Source of the DNA: JAVVHH01 sp965199665
GTDB taxonomy: Bacteria > Pseudomonadota > Alphaproteobacteria > Acetobacterales > Acetobacteraceae
Assembly: GCA_965199665.1 (NCBI GenBank)
Contig: CBDASO010000001.1
Span: forward strand, 310,001 to 374,000
Direction: 5' to 3'
Length of the DNA stretch: 64,000 bases
The position numbers were made by a program, and so were the translations under genes. Below the pieces are notes generated by a model, which worked only from the letters and a program-made list of their open reading frames with translations, did not search any database and was not told the origin of the DNA. The number at the start of each line of letters is the position of its first letter. Position 1 is the stretch's first letter. Shown here piece by piece: positions 26,087 to 37,202 of this stretch.

Positions 26087-26133
26087 GCTTGCTTATCGGA
26101 GGCAACGCTTTGAGCGTCACCGTTACTGGTCGA

Positions 26134-26859
26134 CTATTCCGGAAGAATTGCATAACGCATCGAAACGTCGAAAAACAGCTTTGAGAACGCCAGATTGAGT
26201 GCCTGGATGTCATCGGGAAGATCGTTTAAATAACAGGTAATAATATGAGTTGCAGGGCAAAGACGCATGAAAATCTCTCGGACACAGAGCCGGAGAAACA
26301 TGATCTCAAAGAGTGGCCCAACCATTATCGCGTCATCACTACGCAGAAGATTAAAGCCTCTTGGTGAAGCGTGCGCTCCCAGTTCAGAAGTCTCTGCGTA
26401 GACCTTCGCTCGCCGAAGTTCGATAGAACCTTCAGCTTTGTCGAGTGCAATTCGTATTTTTACAGGTGAGAACTTCTTTTTACGTTCTTCCTCAGAGCTG
26501 TTTCTCCATATTTCCATCTCTAAAGGCGATGTTGTCAAATAATGTATTAAGAATCCTGTTTCTGTTATGTCGCGTGCAAGCGCAAGAGACTGCTGATAAT
26601 ATCCTGATAAGGCTAATTTTATCGCCGGAAATGCTAAATTTGTTAAGCGTATACCCAGGTGAATGATCAGACCCTCGTCATCGTTTCTGCGATCAAAGTC
26701 CTGGGTTAAGACAACAAGTAGCTTTGTTGCTTGCTCGATAGTAGAGAGCTCATCTTCAAGCTTACTATCCTGGCCGACCTGAGCTAAAGATTTGACTCTG
26801 GTTTTTTCTTCCTCGGAGTAGACCGAATAGAAGAGGTTGTGGTCGTGTGCAGATGTCAT
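26134..26859 (-). CDS. Hypothetical helical protein, A+T-rich and probably horizontally acquired
   Basis: 241 residues, mainly alpha-helical by residue pattern, without signal peptide or clear membrane spans. Conserved-looking blocks are LALSGYYQQSLALARDITET, HYLTTSPLEMEIWRNSSEEE, KKKFSPVKIRIALD and ELGAHASPRGFNLL. These resemble uncharacterised helical proteins found on mobile regions (DUF5677-like), but I do not assign a family. The start at 26859 is the best ATG, though no clear ribosome-binding site precedes it. Base composition is strikingly low in G+C for this genome: in 26581-26640 only 23 of 60 bases are G or C. It lies between the REP-RAYT unit and the flavin oxidoreductase gene, both normal in composition. 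Function unknown; a mobile-region or defence-type cargo gene is possible. Confidence 0.75.
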   Translation of the reverse strand: MTSAHDHNLFYSVYSEEEKTRVKSLAQVGQDSKLEDELSTIEQATKLLVVLTQDFDRRNDDEGLIIHLGIRLTNLAFPAIKLALSGYYQQSLALARDITETGFLIHYLTTSPLEMEIWRNSSEEERKKKFSPVKIRIALDKAEGSIELRRAKVYAETSELGAHASPRGFNLLRSDDAIMVGPLFEIMFLRLCVREIFMRLCPATHIITCYLNDLPDDIQALNLAFSKLFFDVSMRYAILPE

Positions 26860-26994
26860 GATTGTCACAGAACTGAGCTTGGGCGCTTCCCTCGGCAGAA
26901 ACAACGTTTTGGGAGCAGTTCTCTTCCAATTGAACGGCCCAAGACCCGACCGTCCGCTACCCACCACTTCCTGCAGTTCGTGACGTCGACATAG

Positions 26995-28032
26995 CTATTC
27001 CGCAGCGGCCTGATCGGGCGTGGTGAGCAGGGCGCGCACGCGGGGCGCCACCTCCGTCGCGTACAGCTCGATGCAGCGGCACATGTCGGCGTGGGGCAAG
27101 GTGCCGGCGCTGTATTTGAGTTGGAAGCGGGCGAGGTCGAGCAGGCCGGCGGTGCGGGCGATCTTGCGGGCGACGGTGTCGGGGGAGCCGACGTAGAGGG
27201 AGCCCGCGTCGATCTCGTGCTCGTAGGCGCTGCGGGCGAGCGGGGGCCAGCCGCGTTCGGCGCCGATGGCGGCGTGCATGGCGCGGTAGTGGGGCCAGAA
27301 GGTCTCGCGGGCGGCCGTGTCGGTCTCGGCCACGAAGCCCGGCGAGTGCACGCCCATCGGCAGCGACGGCTTGCCGAACTGGGCGAGCGCCTTGGCGAAC
27401 GTGTCGACATAGGGGCGGAAGCGCGCCGGGTCGCCGCCGATAATGGCGAGCATGACCGGCAGGCCGTAATGGGCGGCGCGGACGATCGAGCGGGGGCTGC
27501 CGCCGACGCCGACCCAGGCGCGCAGGGGCTGCTCGGGGCGGGGAAACACGGTGACGCCCTCGAGCGGGGCGCGCAGCGTGCCCTGCCAGGTGACGCGCTC
27601 CTCCGTCAGCAGGGCGTGGAACAGGGACAGCTTCTCCTCGAACAGGTCCTCGTAGCGGTCCAGCGGCAGGCCGAAGAGCGGAAAGCTCTCGGTGAAGGAG
27701 CCGCGGCCGACGATGATCTCGGCGCGGCCGTTGGACACGGCATCCAGCGTGGCGAAGCGCTGGAACACGCGGACCGGCTCGTCCGACGACAGCACGGTGA
27801 CGGCGGAACCGAGGCGGATGCGCTCGGTGCGCGCGGCCGCGGCGGCCAGGACCATCTCGGGGGAAGAGACGGCGAAGTCGGCGCGGTGGTGCTCGCCGAT
27901 GCCGAAGAAGTCGAGCCCGAGGCGATCGGCCAGGACGGCTTCCGCGACGACGTCGCGGATGACCTGGGCGGTGGAGGTGCCGGCGGTGACGTCGCCGAAG
28001 GTGTCGAGGCCGAACTGCAAGGGGTGCGTCAT
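26995..28032 (-). CDS. LLM class flavin-dependent oxidoreductase (luciferase-like)
   Basis: 345-residue luciferase-like monooxygenase, an F420- or FMNH2-dependent TIM barrel. Landmarks are LGLDFFGIGEHHRADFAVSS, ERIRLGSAVTVLSSDEPVRV, FATLDAVSNGRAEIIVGRGS and the late SLYVGSPDTVARKI. The start at 28032 (MTHPLQFGLDTFGD) fits the family; an upstream in-frame extension does not. Such enzymes oxidise diverse small molecules using reduced flavin supplied by a partner reductase. The gene ends at the boundary of the A+T-rich insert. Substrate unknown. Confidence 0.9.
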   Translation of the reverse strand: MTHPLQFGLDTFGDVTAGTSTAQVIRDVVAEAVLADRLGLDFFGIGEHHRADFAVSSPEMVLAAAAARTERIRLGSAVTVLSSDEPVRVFQRFATLDAVSNGRAEIIVGRGSFTESFPLFGLPLDRYEDLFEEKLSLFHALLTEERVTWQGTLRAPLEGVTVFPRPEQPLRAWVGVGGSPRSIVRAAHYGLPVMLAIIGGDPARFRPYVDTFAKALAQFGKPSLPMGVHSPGFVAETDTAARETFWPHYRAMHAAIGAERGWPPLARSAYEHEIDAGSLYVGSPDTVARKIARTAGLLDLARFQLKYSAGTLPHADMCRCIELYATEVAPRVRALLTTPDQAAAE

Positions 28033-28108
28033 GGTGCCGAGCAGATGAGGCTCCGCAGGCGTCGGAACAAGCGGCAGGTGCCGGATCGCCACGAGGGGGA
28101 GAGCTGCC

Positions 28109-29524
28109 TCAGGCGGGCAGCGGTGGGTCGACGTCGTCGGGGATGGGGTTGACGAACGGCGTGTCGGCCAAGCGGGCAGCGTGGTCGGCCTTGGCGGCGG
28201 CCAGGAGGGTGGGGTCCGCGAACAAGGCGGCGGCGGTGGCGGCCATGGCCTTGGCGGCGTGGCCCATGCCCTTGTGCGCGGCCGGCGCCTTGCCCTGCGC
28301 GACCAGCTGCCAGGAATGACCCGGCGTGCCGATCGCGTAGGTGGCGCCGCGCATCTGCACGGTGGGCACGACCCAGGAGACGGTGCCGACGTCGGTGGAG
28401 CCCACCAGCGTGCCGTCGCCGGCGCCGAGCGGGTAGATCGCGTCGGACAAGGCCTCGCCCGGCGCGGGCGACAGGCCGAAGCGGGCGCCGGAGGTGGCGA
28501 TGTCGTCAGGTGTCAGCGTGGCCTGGATGGCGGCGGCGAACGCGCGGTCCGCGTCGTCGAAAGCGGGCGGGCCGAGCCGTTCGAGCTGTTCGTGCAGCAG
28601 GCGCTCCAGCGGGGCATTGCCGACCAGGTTGGCGTCGCCGCTGACGACGTGGGAGGCCACGCCCGTCTCCGTCATCAGCGCCGCGCCCTCGGCGATCGCG
28701 TAGACCCGGGCGTTCAGCGCGTGCAGCTCCGGCAGGGTGCGGGCACGGACGAGGTAGCGGATCGCGGCCCGGGCTTGGACGACGTTGGGCGCGATCCCCC
28801 CGGAATCGAGATGGGCGTAATGGACCCGCGCGGAGGACGGCATGTGCTCGCGCAGATAGTTGACGCCGACGTTCATCAGCTCGAGCGCGTCCAGCGCGGA
28901 GCGGCCGAGCTCGGGCGCGGCGGCGGCATGGGCGGCGCGGCCGGTGAACACGAACTCGATCTCGTTGCAGGCGAGCGAGATGGGGGTGTTGACGCCGGTG
29001 AAGGCGGCCGGGTGCCAGCAAATGGCGACGTCCACGTCGTCGAAGCAGCCGGCGCGGACCATGAAGCCCTTGGCCGAGCCGCCTTCCTCTGCCGGGCAGC
29101 CGTAGTAGCGCACGCGGCCGGGCCGGCCGGTGGCGGCCAGGTAGTCCTTTACGGCGGCGGCCGCGAGCAGGGAGGCGGCGCCGAGCAGGTTGTGGCCGCA
29201 GCCATGGCCGTTGGTGCCGCCGGGCTCCGGACTCGGGGTGGCGAGGCCGGCGCGCTGGCTCAAGCCCGGTAGCGCGTCGTATTCGCCGAGGATGGCGATC
29301 ACCGGGCCGCCCGCGCCGGCCTCGCCCATCAGTGCGGTGGGCAGCCCGGCCACCCCGCCGGTGATGCGGAAGCCTTCGCGGGCGAGCTGGTCGCGATGGG
29401 CGGCGGCGGAGCGGAATTCGGCGAAGTTCAGCTCCGGCGTATCCCACACGCGGTCGGCCAGGGCCGCGTAGTCGGCGAGCTTGGCGTCGGCCCGGCGCCA
29501 GAGCGAGTCGGTGTCGTCCCGCAT
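28109..29524 (-). CDS. M20 family amidohydrolase, AbgB-like (p-aminobenzoyl-glutamate hydrolase subunit B type)
   Basis: 471-residue metal-dependent amidohydrolase. It has RVWDTPELNFAEFRSA, the AILGEYDALPGLSQ loop, GTNGHGCGHNLLGAASL with the conserved Cys-Gly-His ligand, YYGCPAEEGGSAKGFM and GSTDVGTVSWVVPTVQ. This is the AbgB/amidase subgroup of M20D, whose characterised member cleaves p-aminobenzoyl-glutamate. The partner AbgA and transporter AbgT are not encoded nearby, so another N-acyl amino acid substrate is possible. It lies between the hybrid kinase gene (6-base gap) and the LLM gene on the same strand. Confidence 0.88.
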   Translation of the reverse strand: MRDDTDSLWRRADAKLADYAALADRVWDTPELNFAEFRSAAAHRDQLAREGFRITGGVAGLPTALMGEAGAGGPVIAILGEYDALPGLSQRAGLATPSPEPGGTNGHGCGHNLLGAASLLAAAAVKDYLAATGRPGRVRYYGCPAEEGGSAKGFMVRAGCFDDVDVAICWHPAAFTGVNTPISLACNEIEFVFTGRAAHAAAAPELGRSALDALELMNVGVNYLREHMPSSARVHYAHLDSGGIAPNVVQARAAIRYLVRARTLPELHALNARVYAIAEGAALMTETGVASHVVSGDANLVGNAPLERLLHEQLERLGPPAFDDADRAFAAAIQATLTPDDIATSGARFGLSPAPGEALSDAIYPLGAGDGTLVGSTDVGTVSWVVPTVQMRGATYAIGTPGHSWQLVAQGKAPAAHKGMGHAAKAMAATAAALFADPTLLAAAKADHAARLADTPFVNPIPDDVDPPLPA

Positions 29525-29530
29525 CGCCGG

Positions 29531-32515
<2,985 letters not shown>

Positions 32516-32643
32516 CGGCTCGCGCCCGCTTACGTTGCAGGGCCATCACGACTTGCTGCACGCCCCGCCCCGGTGCAACGCGGCGGCGGGGCGCTCGTTG
32601 TTCCCGCTCGCGGCCCACGCACCGCGCTGCCAGGAGAACGCCC

Positions 32644-32865
32644 ATGACCTCGTCCAAGCATTTCAAGGAGCTTCCCGCCGACGTGCCGAAGCCGCCGAGC
32701 GACCTCGAGCGCAACCCGGGCATCGGCAGCTCCCCCGGCGCGTTCCGCACCGGCGCCGACCCCGAGACCATCGAGGCCGACAACACGGTGGAAGGCGACG
32801 TGGAGAATGGCACCACCGCGTCCGGCGGCATCTCCGAACGGGAAGAAGGCCGCACCAACAAATAA
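32644..32865 (+). CDS. Small acidic hypothetical protein
   Basis: 73-residue hydrophilic protein rich in Glu, Gly, Pro, Ser and Thr, with no hydrophobic core, signal or Cys; probably disordered. The start is supported by AGGAG seven bases upstream. It is divergent from the hybrid kinase and convergent with the DUF4405 gene (6-base gap). In character it resembles the 67-residue protein at 22999-23202 but has no clear sequence identity with it. Function unknown. Confidence 0.65.
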   Translation: MTSSKHFKELPADVPKPPSDLERNPGIGSSPGAFRTGADPETIEADNTVEGDVENGTTASGGISEREEGRTNK

Positions 32866-32871
32866 GCCGCG

Positions 32872-33411
32872 TCAGCGCGGGGCCGGCAGCAGCTCGAACA
32901 ACAGCCGTTCGGGCGCGGTGCCGGACCCGGCGGTGATCCGGTCCAGCCGGTCGCCCGCCGTGGCCGCCGGGAAGCCGCGGCGGGCCAATTCGGCCAGCAG
33001 CGCATCCGGCGTGGTCTTCAGCACCGGGGCCAAGGTTTCGAGCGGCACCCCGGTGAGCAGCCGCGCCGCCCGGAAGGCCGGGTTGCCGGTGCGCGGTGCG
33101 GTGAGCCCCGAGTAGGCGAAGGGAAGTGCCGCCACGATCGTCACCGCGAGAGGCACGAACAGCGTGCGCCGCCGCACGTAGCCCACCAGCGGGCGCCAGT
33201 TCTTCCACATGTGCAGCACGAACGGGGCGAGCAGCAGGAGGCTGAGCCACTCGTGCATGGCGTGGAACGCGGCCGGCGCCCAGCGAAAGAACAGCGCCAC
33301 GCCCGACACGGCGGAGACGGCGAACAGCCCCACCGTGAGCGGCGTGCCGTTGCGATGGGCCCAGCTGGCCAGCTTGCGGCCCCGGGTGGGCAGGGGAGCG
33401 GTGGCGGACAT
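32872..33411 (-). CDS. DUF4405 membrane protein of the iron-uptake operon
   Basis: 179-residue inner-membrane protein with three clear hydrophobic segments (about 25-44, 50-70, 82-100) and a soluble C-terminal domain. Histidines in FHAMHEWLSLLLLAPFVLHM lie where DUF4405 proteins, related to cytochrome b-type four-helix domains, could ligate heme. The ATG overlaps the stop of the PiuC-like gene by one base (TGATG), placing it third in the TonB receptor operon. Inference: it may be a membrane redox component for siderophore-iron reduction, comparable in position to PiuB-type genes but not homologous as far as I can see. Confidence 0.78.
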   Translation of the reverse strand: MSATAPLPTRGRKLASWAHRNGTPLTVGLFAVSAVSGVALFFRWAPAAFHAMHEWLSLLLLAPFVLHMWKNWRPLVGYVRRRTLFVPLAVTIVAALPFAYSGLTAPRTGNPAFRAARLLTGVPLETLAPVLKTTPDALLAELARRGFPAATAGDRLDRITAGSGTAPERLLFELLPAPR

Positions 33412-34088
33412 CAGCAATCGGCCCAGCGGCGGAGCAGGTTGTGATAAACCCCGGTCAGGCGCACCAGCCCGGCCGCATCGTGGGGGCCGCCGGCCAGCGT
33501 CTGGATGGAGCCGTCGAGCTCGTGCAGCAAGGCGCGCTGCCCGGCATCGCGGACCATGCTCTGGATCCACATGAACGCGCCCAGCCGCTCGCCCGCGCGA
33601 ACCGGCTCAACGGCGTGCACGGTGCCGGCGCCGTAGAGCACCAGGCTGCCCGCCGGCAGCTTGACGGCGCGGCCGCCGGCACCGTCCTGGACGATCAGCT
33701 CGCCACCCTCGTAATCGCCGGGTTCGCTGAGGAACAGCGTCGCCGACAAGTCCGCCCGCACCCGGATCGGCGCCCCCGGCACCTGCCGGATCGCGGTATC
33801 CACGTGCGGGCCGAAGGTCTGCCCGGTGACGTAGCGGTTGAACATCGGCGGGTAGAGGCGCAGCGGCAGGGCGGCGGCGATGAACGGCTTGCAGGCTTCC
33901 AGCGCGCGGGTAACGACGTCGCCCAGGCGGCGGGCCAGCTTGTCGTCCTCCGCGAGCTGCCCGTTCTGCTTGACGTCGGCCGCCTGCCAGCCCGCCGTGG
34001 TGCGCCCGCTGATCCACTGCGCCGCCGCCAGCGCGGTCCGCGCTTCCGCGAGCTCCGCCGGCGACAGCACCGCGTCGAACGCGATCAC
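33411..34088 (-). CDS. piuC: Fe(II)/2-oxoglutarate-dependent PKHD-type hydroxylase, PiuC/YbiX family
   Basis: 225-residue dioxygenase, full length for the family. The facial triad is in GPHVDTAI (His and Asp) and GTVHAVEPV (His), with the 2-oxoglutarate-binding arginine in RAGERLGAFMW. The GTG start at 34088 overlaps the receptor stop (GTGA). PiuC/YbiX genes sit beside catecholate-siderophore TonB receptors in many proteobacteria and are iron-starvation induced; their substrate is unproven, with siderophore modification suggested. The context here is exactly that: receptor, hydroxylase, membrane protein. Confidence 0.92.
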   Translation of the reverse strand: MIAFDAVLSPAELAEARTALAAAQWISGRTTAGWQAADVKQNGQLAEDDKLARRLGDVVTRALEACKPFIAAALPLRLYPPMFNRYVTGQTFGPHVDTAIRQVPGAPIRVRADLSATLFLSEPGDYEGGELIVQDGAGGRAVKLPAGSLVLYGAGTVHAVEPVRAGERLGAFMWIQSMVRDAGQRALLHELDGSIQTLAGGPHDAAGLVRLTGVYHNLLRRWADC

Positions 34089-36313
34089 AGCTTGAACGCC
34101 AGCGTCGCCAGCAGCGTGCGCCCGGCGCCCGGGATGACGTGGGCGGGGTGCACGAGGTCGTAGTATTTGACGTCGGTGAGGTTGTAGCCGTTGAGCTGCA
34201 GGGCGAGGCCTTCGCGCAGGGGCACCTTGGCCATGGCCTGCACCGTCGCGTAGCCGGCCGCCTTCTTGTAAACGCCGGTGGTGGTGTCCGGCGACGAGCT
34301 GGCCAGGCGGCTCGACACCGCATCGACCCCGAAGCCGAGCTGCACCCCGCCGGCCCCGGTCGGCTCCCACGGCAGGACATAGGTGGTGAACACGCTGCCG
34401 CCGTGCTTGGGGGTGTTGGCAAGCGGCTCGCCCTGCGTGCGGGCCAGCGTGGTCTTCACCGTCTCGCTGTCCAGGAAGGCGTAGCCGGCGGAGATCTGCC
34501 AGCGCTCCGTGATGTTGCCGATCGCGCCGAGCTCGAAGCCGCGCACGCGCTGGTCGCCGCCGAGGATCTGGAACGCGGAGTTGTTCGGATCCGTGACGCG
34601 GGCATTGGTCTTCTCGAGCTGGAACAGCGCCCCGCTCAGCGTCAGCTTGCGGTCCAGCACCTCCCATTTGGCGCCGACCTCGTAGGTCTCGTTCTCCTCC
34701 GGCGCCAGACCGGCATTGTTGGTCGCCAGCGTGAGCCCGTCGGCCGACGGGTTGAACGAGGTGCCGTATGCGACATAGAGCGTGCCGGCCGGGACCGGCT
34801 TGTAGGACAGTGCCGCGCGGTAGCTGGGCAGGGAGTCGGTCCGGTTCAGGCTCAGCGGGGTGCCGGCGCGCTGGTCGTAGAGGGTGGTGAGGTAGTCGTA
34901 GCGGATGCCGCCGGTGAGCGACCATTGCTCGCCGAGCTGGATCGTGTCGATCGCGTAGGCGGCGACCGTGCCGACCTGGGTGAACACGTCCGACGACGTA
35001 CTGCCGCGCGAGACGAACGGGTCGGCGTCGTTGGGGAAGGCGAGGTTGGTGCGCTGCGGCGTGGGGTTGGCGTACACGGTGCGCAGCGGGGAGGAGGTTT
35101 CGCGCCCGACCTCCACGCCGGTGACCAGAGAGTGCCGCAGCGCCCCGGTGTTGAAGCGGACCGTCACGTCCGTCTGGTTCTGCAGAAAGGTTTCCGTGCT
35201 CTTGAACGCGATGATGTTGCGGTTGACGGAGATCGCCGTGGGCGAAGTCAGCGGCGTCACGGCGAGGCCCGCGCCGGTATAGGCGATCTGCGGTTCCGTC
35301 ACCCGGATGTTGCGGCTGTAATTGCCGTAGCGGACCTGGTCGCGCACGGTGACGTTCTGGCCGAAATCGTGCTCGAACTTGGCCGTGCCGATGTCGACGT
35401 TGCTGCGGAAATAGTCGGAGTTCTTGTAGCCGTAGAAGTTGGAGCGGTTGACCGGCGCAGGCTGGCTGTAAAGCCAGGGCAGGCCGTAATCGGGCGTGTC
35501 GTAGCTCTGCTGGTGCAGGTAATCGACCACGAAGCGCGTGTCGGTGCCGAGTCCGAACGCGATGGAGGGCGCGACGCCGAAGCGGCGGTAGGTGTCGTTG
35601 TTGCGGTCGGCGACGCCGTTCTCGTCGGCCATCACGTTGAGGCGGACGGCCGCGCCCGGCACGGCGTCCAGCGCGCGGCCGATGTCGCCGGTGAGGCGCT
35701 TGGTGCCGTCGGTACCGAAAGTGAGGGTGCCGGCCGTGATGGGCGCGAGGCCGGGCTGCTTGCTGACCTGGTTGATGACGCCGCCGGTGGAGCCGCGCCC
35801 GAAGGCGACGGAGGAGGGGCCCTTCAGCACCTCGATCGACTCCGTGTTGAACGGGTCGCGGACGTAGCTGCCGAAGTCGCGCATGCCGTCGAGGTAGAAA
35901 TCGTTGCGGGCGGAGAAGCCGCGCAGGGTGAGGTTGTCGCCCTGGGTGCCCGCCTCGCCGGCGCCGAGGCTGATGCCGGGCACGTTGCGCAGCGCGTCGC
36001 GCGTTTGCACGATGCCTTGGTCGTCCAGCAACTGCCGCGGCACGACGCTCACCGATTGCGGCGTGTCGAGCAGCGGCTGGGTGAAGCGTGCCAAGGACGG
36101 CAGGTTGACCTGATAGCCTTGCTGCACCGTGCTGGCATCGACCGCGATGGTCGGCAACTGCAGGGCCGCGTCTGCGGCGGCGGGGGTGGGGGCTGCGGCG
36201 GGTGCGACGGTCTGGCCGAAGGAGGCCGTCGCGCCGAAGGCGGCCGCGCCCAAGGTGCCGCCGATCGTGCCACCGGCGAGCAGGCGATGCGGAACGGACG
36301 GGGAGGTAGACAC
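34085..36313 (-). CDS. TonB-dependent siderophore receptor (Fiu/PiuA-like)
   Basis: 742-residue outer-membrane receptor. It has a signal-like N-terminus (RLLAGGTIGGTLGAAAFGA up to SFGQ) and a plug domain of about 60-190 with QSVSVVPRQLLDDQ, LTLRGFSARNDFYLDGMRD and IEVLKGPSSVAFGRGSTGG. The 22-strand barrel ends in the terminal aromatic-rich strand TLLATLAFKL. The GTG at 36313 is preferred because AGGAG lies 6 bases upstream; an ATG 21 codons earlier lacks one. It heads an operon with the PiuC-like hydroxylase and the DUF4405 protein. A Fur-like site lies 17 bases before the start. By homology it takes up ferric catecholate siderophores. Confidence 0.92.
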   Translation of the reverse strand: MSTSPSVPHRLLAGGTIGGTLGAAAFGATASFGQTVAPAAAPTPAAADAALQLPTIAVDASTVQQGYQVNLPSLARFTQPLLDTPQSVSVVPRQLLDDQGIVQTRDALRNVPGISLGAGEAGTQGDNLTLRGFSARNDFYLDGMRDFGSYVRDPFNTESIEVLKGPSSVAFGRGSTGGVINQVSKQPGLAPITAGTLTFGTDGTKRLTGDIGRALDAVPGAAVRLNVMADENGVADRNNDTYRRFGVAPSIAFGLGTDTRFVVDYLHQQSYDTPDYGLPWLYSQPAPVNRSNFYGYKNSDYFRSNVDIGTAKFEHDFGQNVTVRDQVRYGNYSRNIRVTEPQIAYTGAGLAVTPLTSPTAISVNRNIIAFKSTETFLQNQTDVTVRFNTGALRHSLVTGVEVGRETSSPLRTVYANPTPQRTNLAFPNDADPFVSRGSTSSDVFTQVGTVAAYAIDTIQLGEQWSLTGGIRYDYLTTLYDQRAGTPLSLNRTDSLPSYRAALSYKPVPAGTLYVAYGTSFNPSADGLTLATNNAGLAPEENETYEVGAKWEVLDRKLTLSGALFQLEKTNARVTDPNNSAFQILGGDQRVRGFELGAIGNITERWQISAGYAFLDSETVKTTLARTQGEPLANTPKHGGSVFTTYVLPWEPTGAGGVQLGFGVDAVSSRLASSSPDTTTGVYKKAAGYATVQAMAKVPLREGLALQLNGYNLTDVKYYDLVHPAHVIPGAGRTLLATLAFKL

Positions 36314-36330
36314 GGCAATCTCCTGCAAAC

Positions 36331-36350
36331 GATTCTCAGTTGCATTCTCA
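36331..36350. promoter_or_regulatory. Candidate Fur-type iron-responsive operator
   Basis: A 20-base A+T-rich element between divergent starts has two GAGAAT units on the minus strand separated by six bases, matching part of the hexamer-array model of Fur sites (GATAAT repeats). It stands out from the G+C-rich surroundings. It lies 17 bases from the TonB receptor start and 28 from the Sel1 gene start, so it could repress both. Symmetry is imperfect. Confidence 0.45.
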
Positions 36351-36378
36351 ATACGTGCCTCGCTATCGTCCCGCAAGC

Positions 36379-37173
36379 ATGATCGTTACGAAAATTTCAG
36401 AATGGCGCCGCGCCTCCGACGAGGTCCGGCGCGAGCGTCTCGCCGGGCCCGACGCCGCAGCCTGGATCGACGCCCTGGCCCGCTACGGCTTCGCCGAAGC
36501 GCAGACCTGGCTGGGGCAGCTCCTACTCGATCGCCGGCCGCCACCCCCGCGCGGCATCGCGTTCGGCTGGTTCGCGGTCGCCGCAAAGGCCGGCCATCCG
36601 CCCGCGCTCAACATGATGGGCCGCTGCCTCGAGCATGGCTGGGATTGCGATCCCGACCCGGTCGCGGCCGTCCGCTGCTATCGCGAGGCCGCGGCGGCAG
36701 GGGAGCCCTGGGCGCAGTACAATCTCGGCTGCGCCCTGCTGTATGGGATCGGCGGGCCGCGCGATCGCCCCGCCGCCTTCGAGCCCATCGCGGCCGCGGC
36801 GGCGGCGGGCTTGGCCAAGGCGATGAACCTGCTGGGCCGTTTTCACGAGGAAGGCTGGGACCGGCCGCCCTCGCGCCCCGAGGCCGCGCGCTGGTATCGT
36901 GCAGCCGCCGAGCAGGGCGAATACCGTGGCCTGTTCAATCTTGCGAGCCTTTCGCATCGTGCCGGCCGCCGGACGGAGGCGATCGGTTATCTCCGCACCG
37001 CGGTCGAGCGCGGCTGCCCCGCCTTCCTGCGCGAAGCCGCCGCCCTGCTCGCCGACAATGACGACCCCGCCCTGCGCGACCTCGCCGCCGAAGCGGCCCG
37101 GCGCTCAATCGCCGGGCCGCCGCCCCTTTCAAACAATCTACCGGGATCGACAGGCCATCGCCGCACTGCCTAG
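36379..37173 (+). CDS. Sel1-repeat (SLR) protein
   Basis: 264-residue alpha/alpha solenoid protein with about five Sel1-like repeats, for example GIAFGWFAVAAKAGHPPALN, AVRCYREAAAAGEPWAQYNL and AARWYRAAAEQGEYRGLFNL. No signal peptide is visible. It is divergent from the TonB receptor operon across a 65-base region with a Fur-like site. In pseudomonads a Sel1/TPR gene accompanies piuA-piuC, so this is probably the same iron-linked protein, here on the opposite strand. Presumed protein-protein interaction role. The start at 36379 is the best-placed ATG; one 13 codons earlier lies within the operator. Confidence 0.85.
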   Translation: MIVTKISEWRRASDEVRRERLAGPDAAAWIDALARYGFAEAQTWLGQLLLDRRPPPPRGIAFGWFAVAAKAGHPPALNMMGRCLEHGWDCDPDPVAAVRCYREAAAAGEPWAQYNLGCALLYGIGGPRDRPAAFEPIAAAAAAGLAKAMNLLGRFHEEGWDRPPSRPEAARWYRAAAEQGEYRGLFNLASLSHRAGRRTEAIGYLRTAVERGCPAFLREAAALLADNDDPALRDLAAEAARRSIAGPPPLSNNLPGSTGHRRTA

Positions 37174-37202
37174 GCTGATCGCCGCGGGATGGGGCGGAAC
37201 GG

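Noticed and set aside
25381..26100. CRISPR-like or IS200 insertion with terminal ends
   Set aside because: Only two inverted palindromes and a RAYT gene are present; there are no spacers, target duplication or second IS gene.
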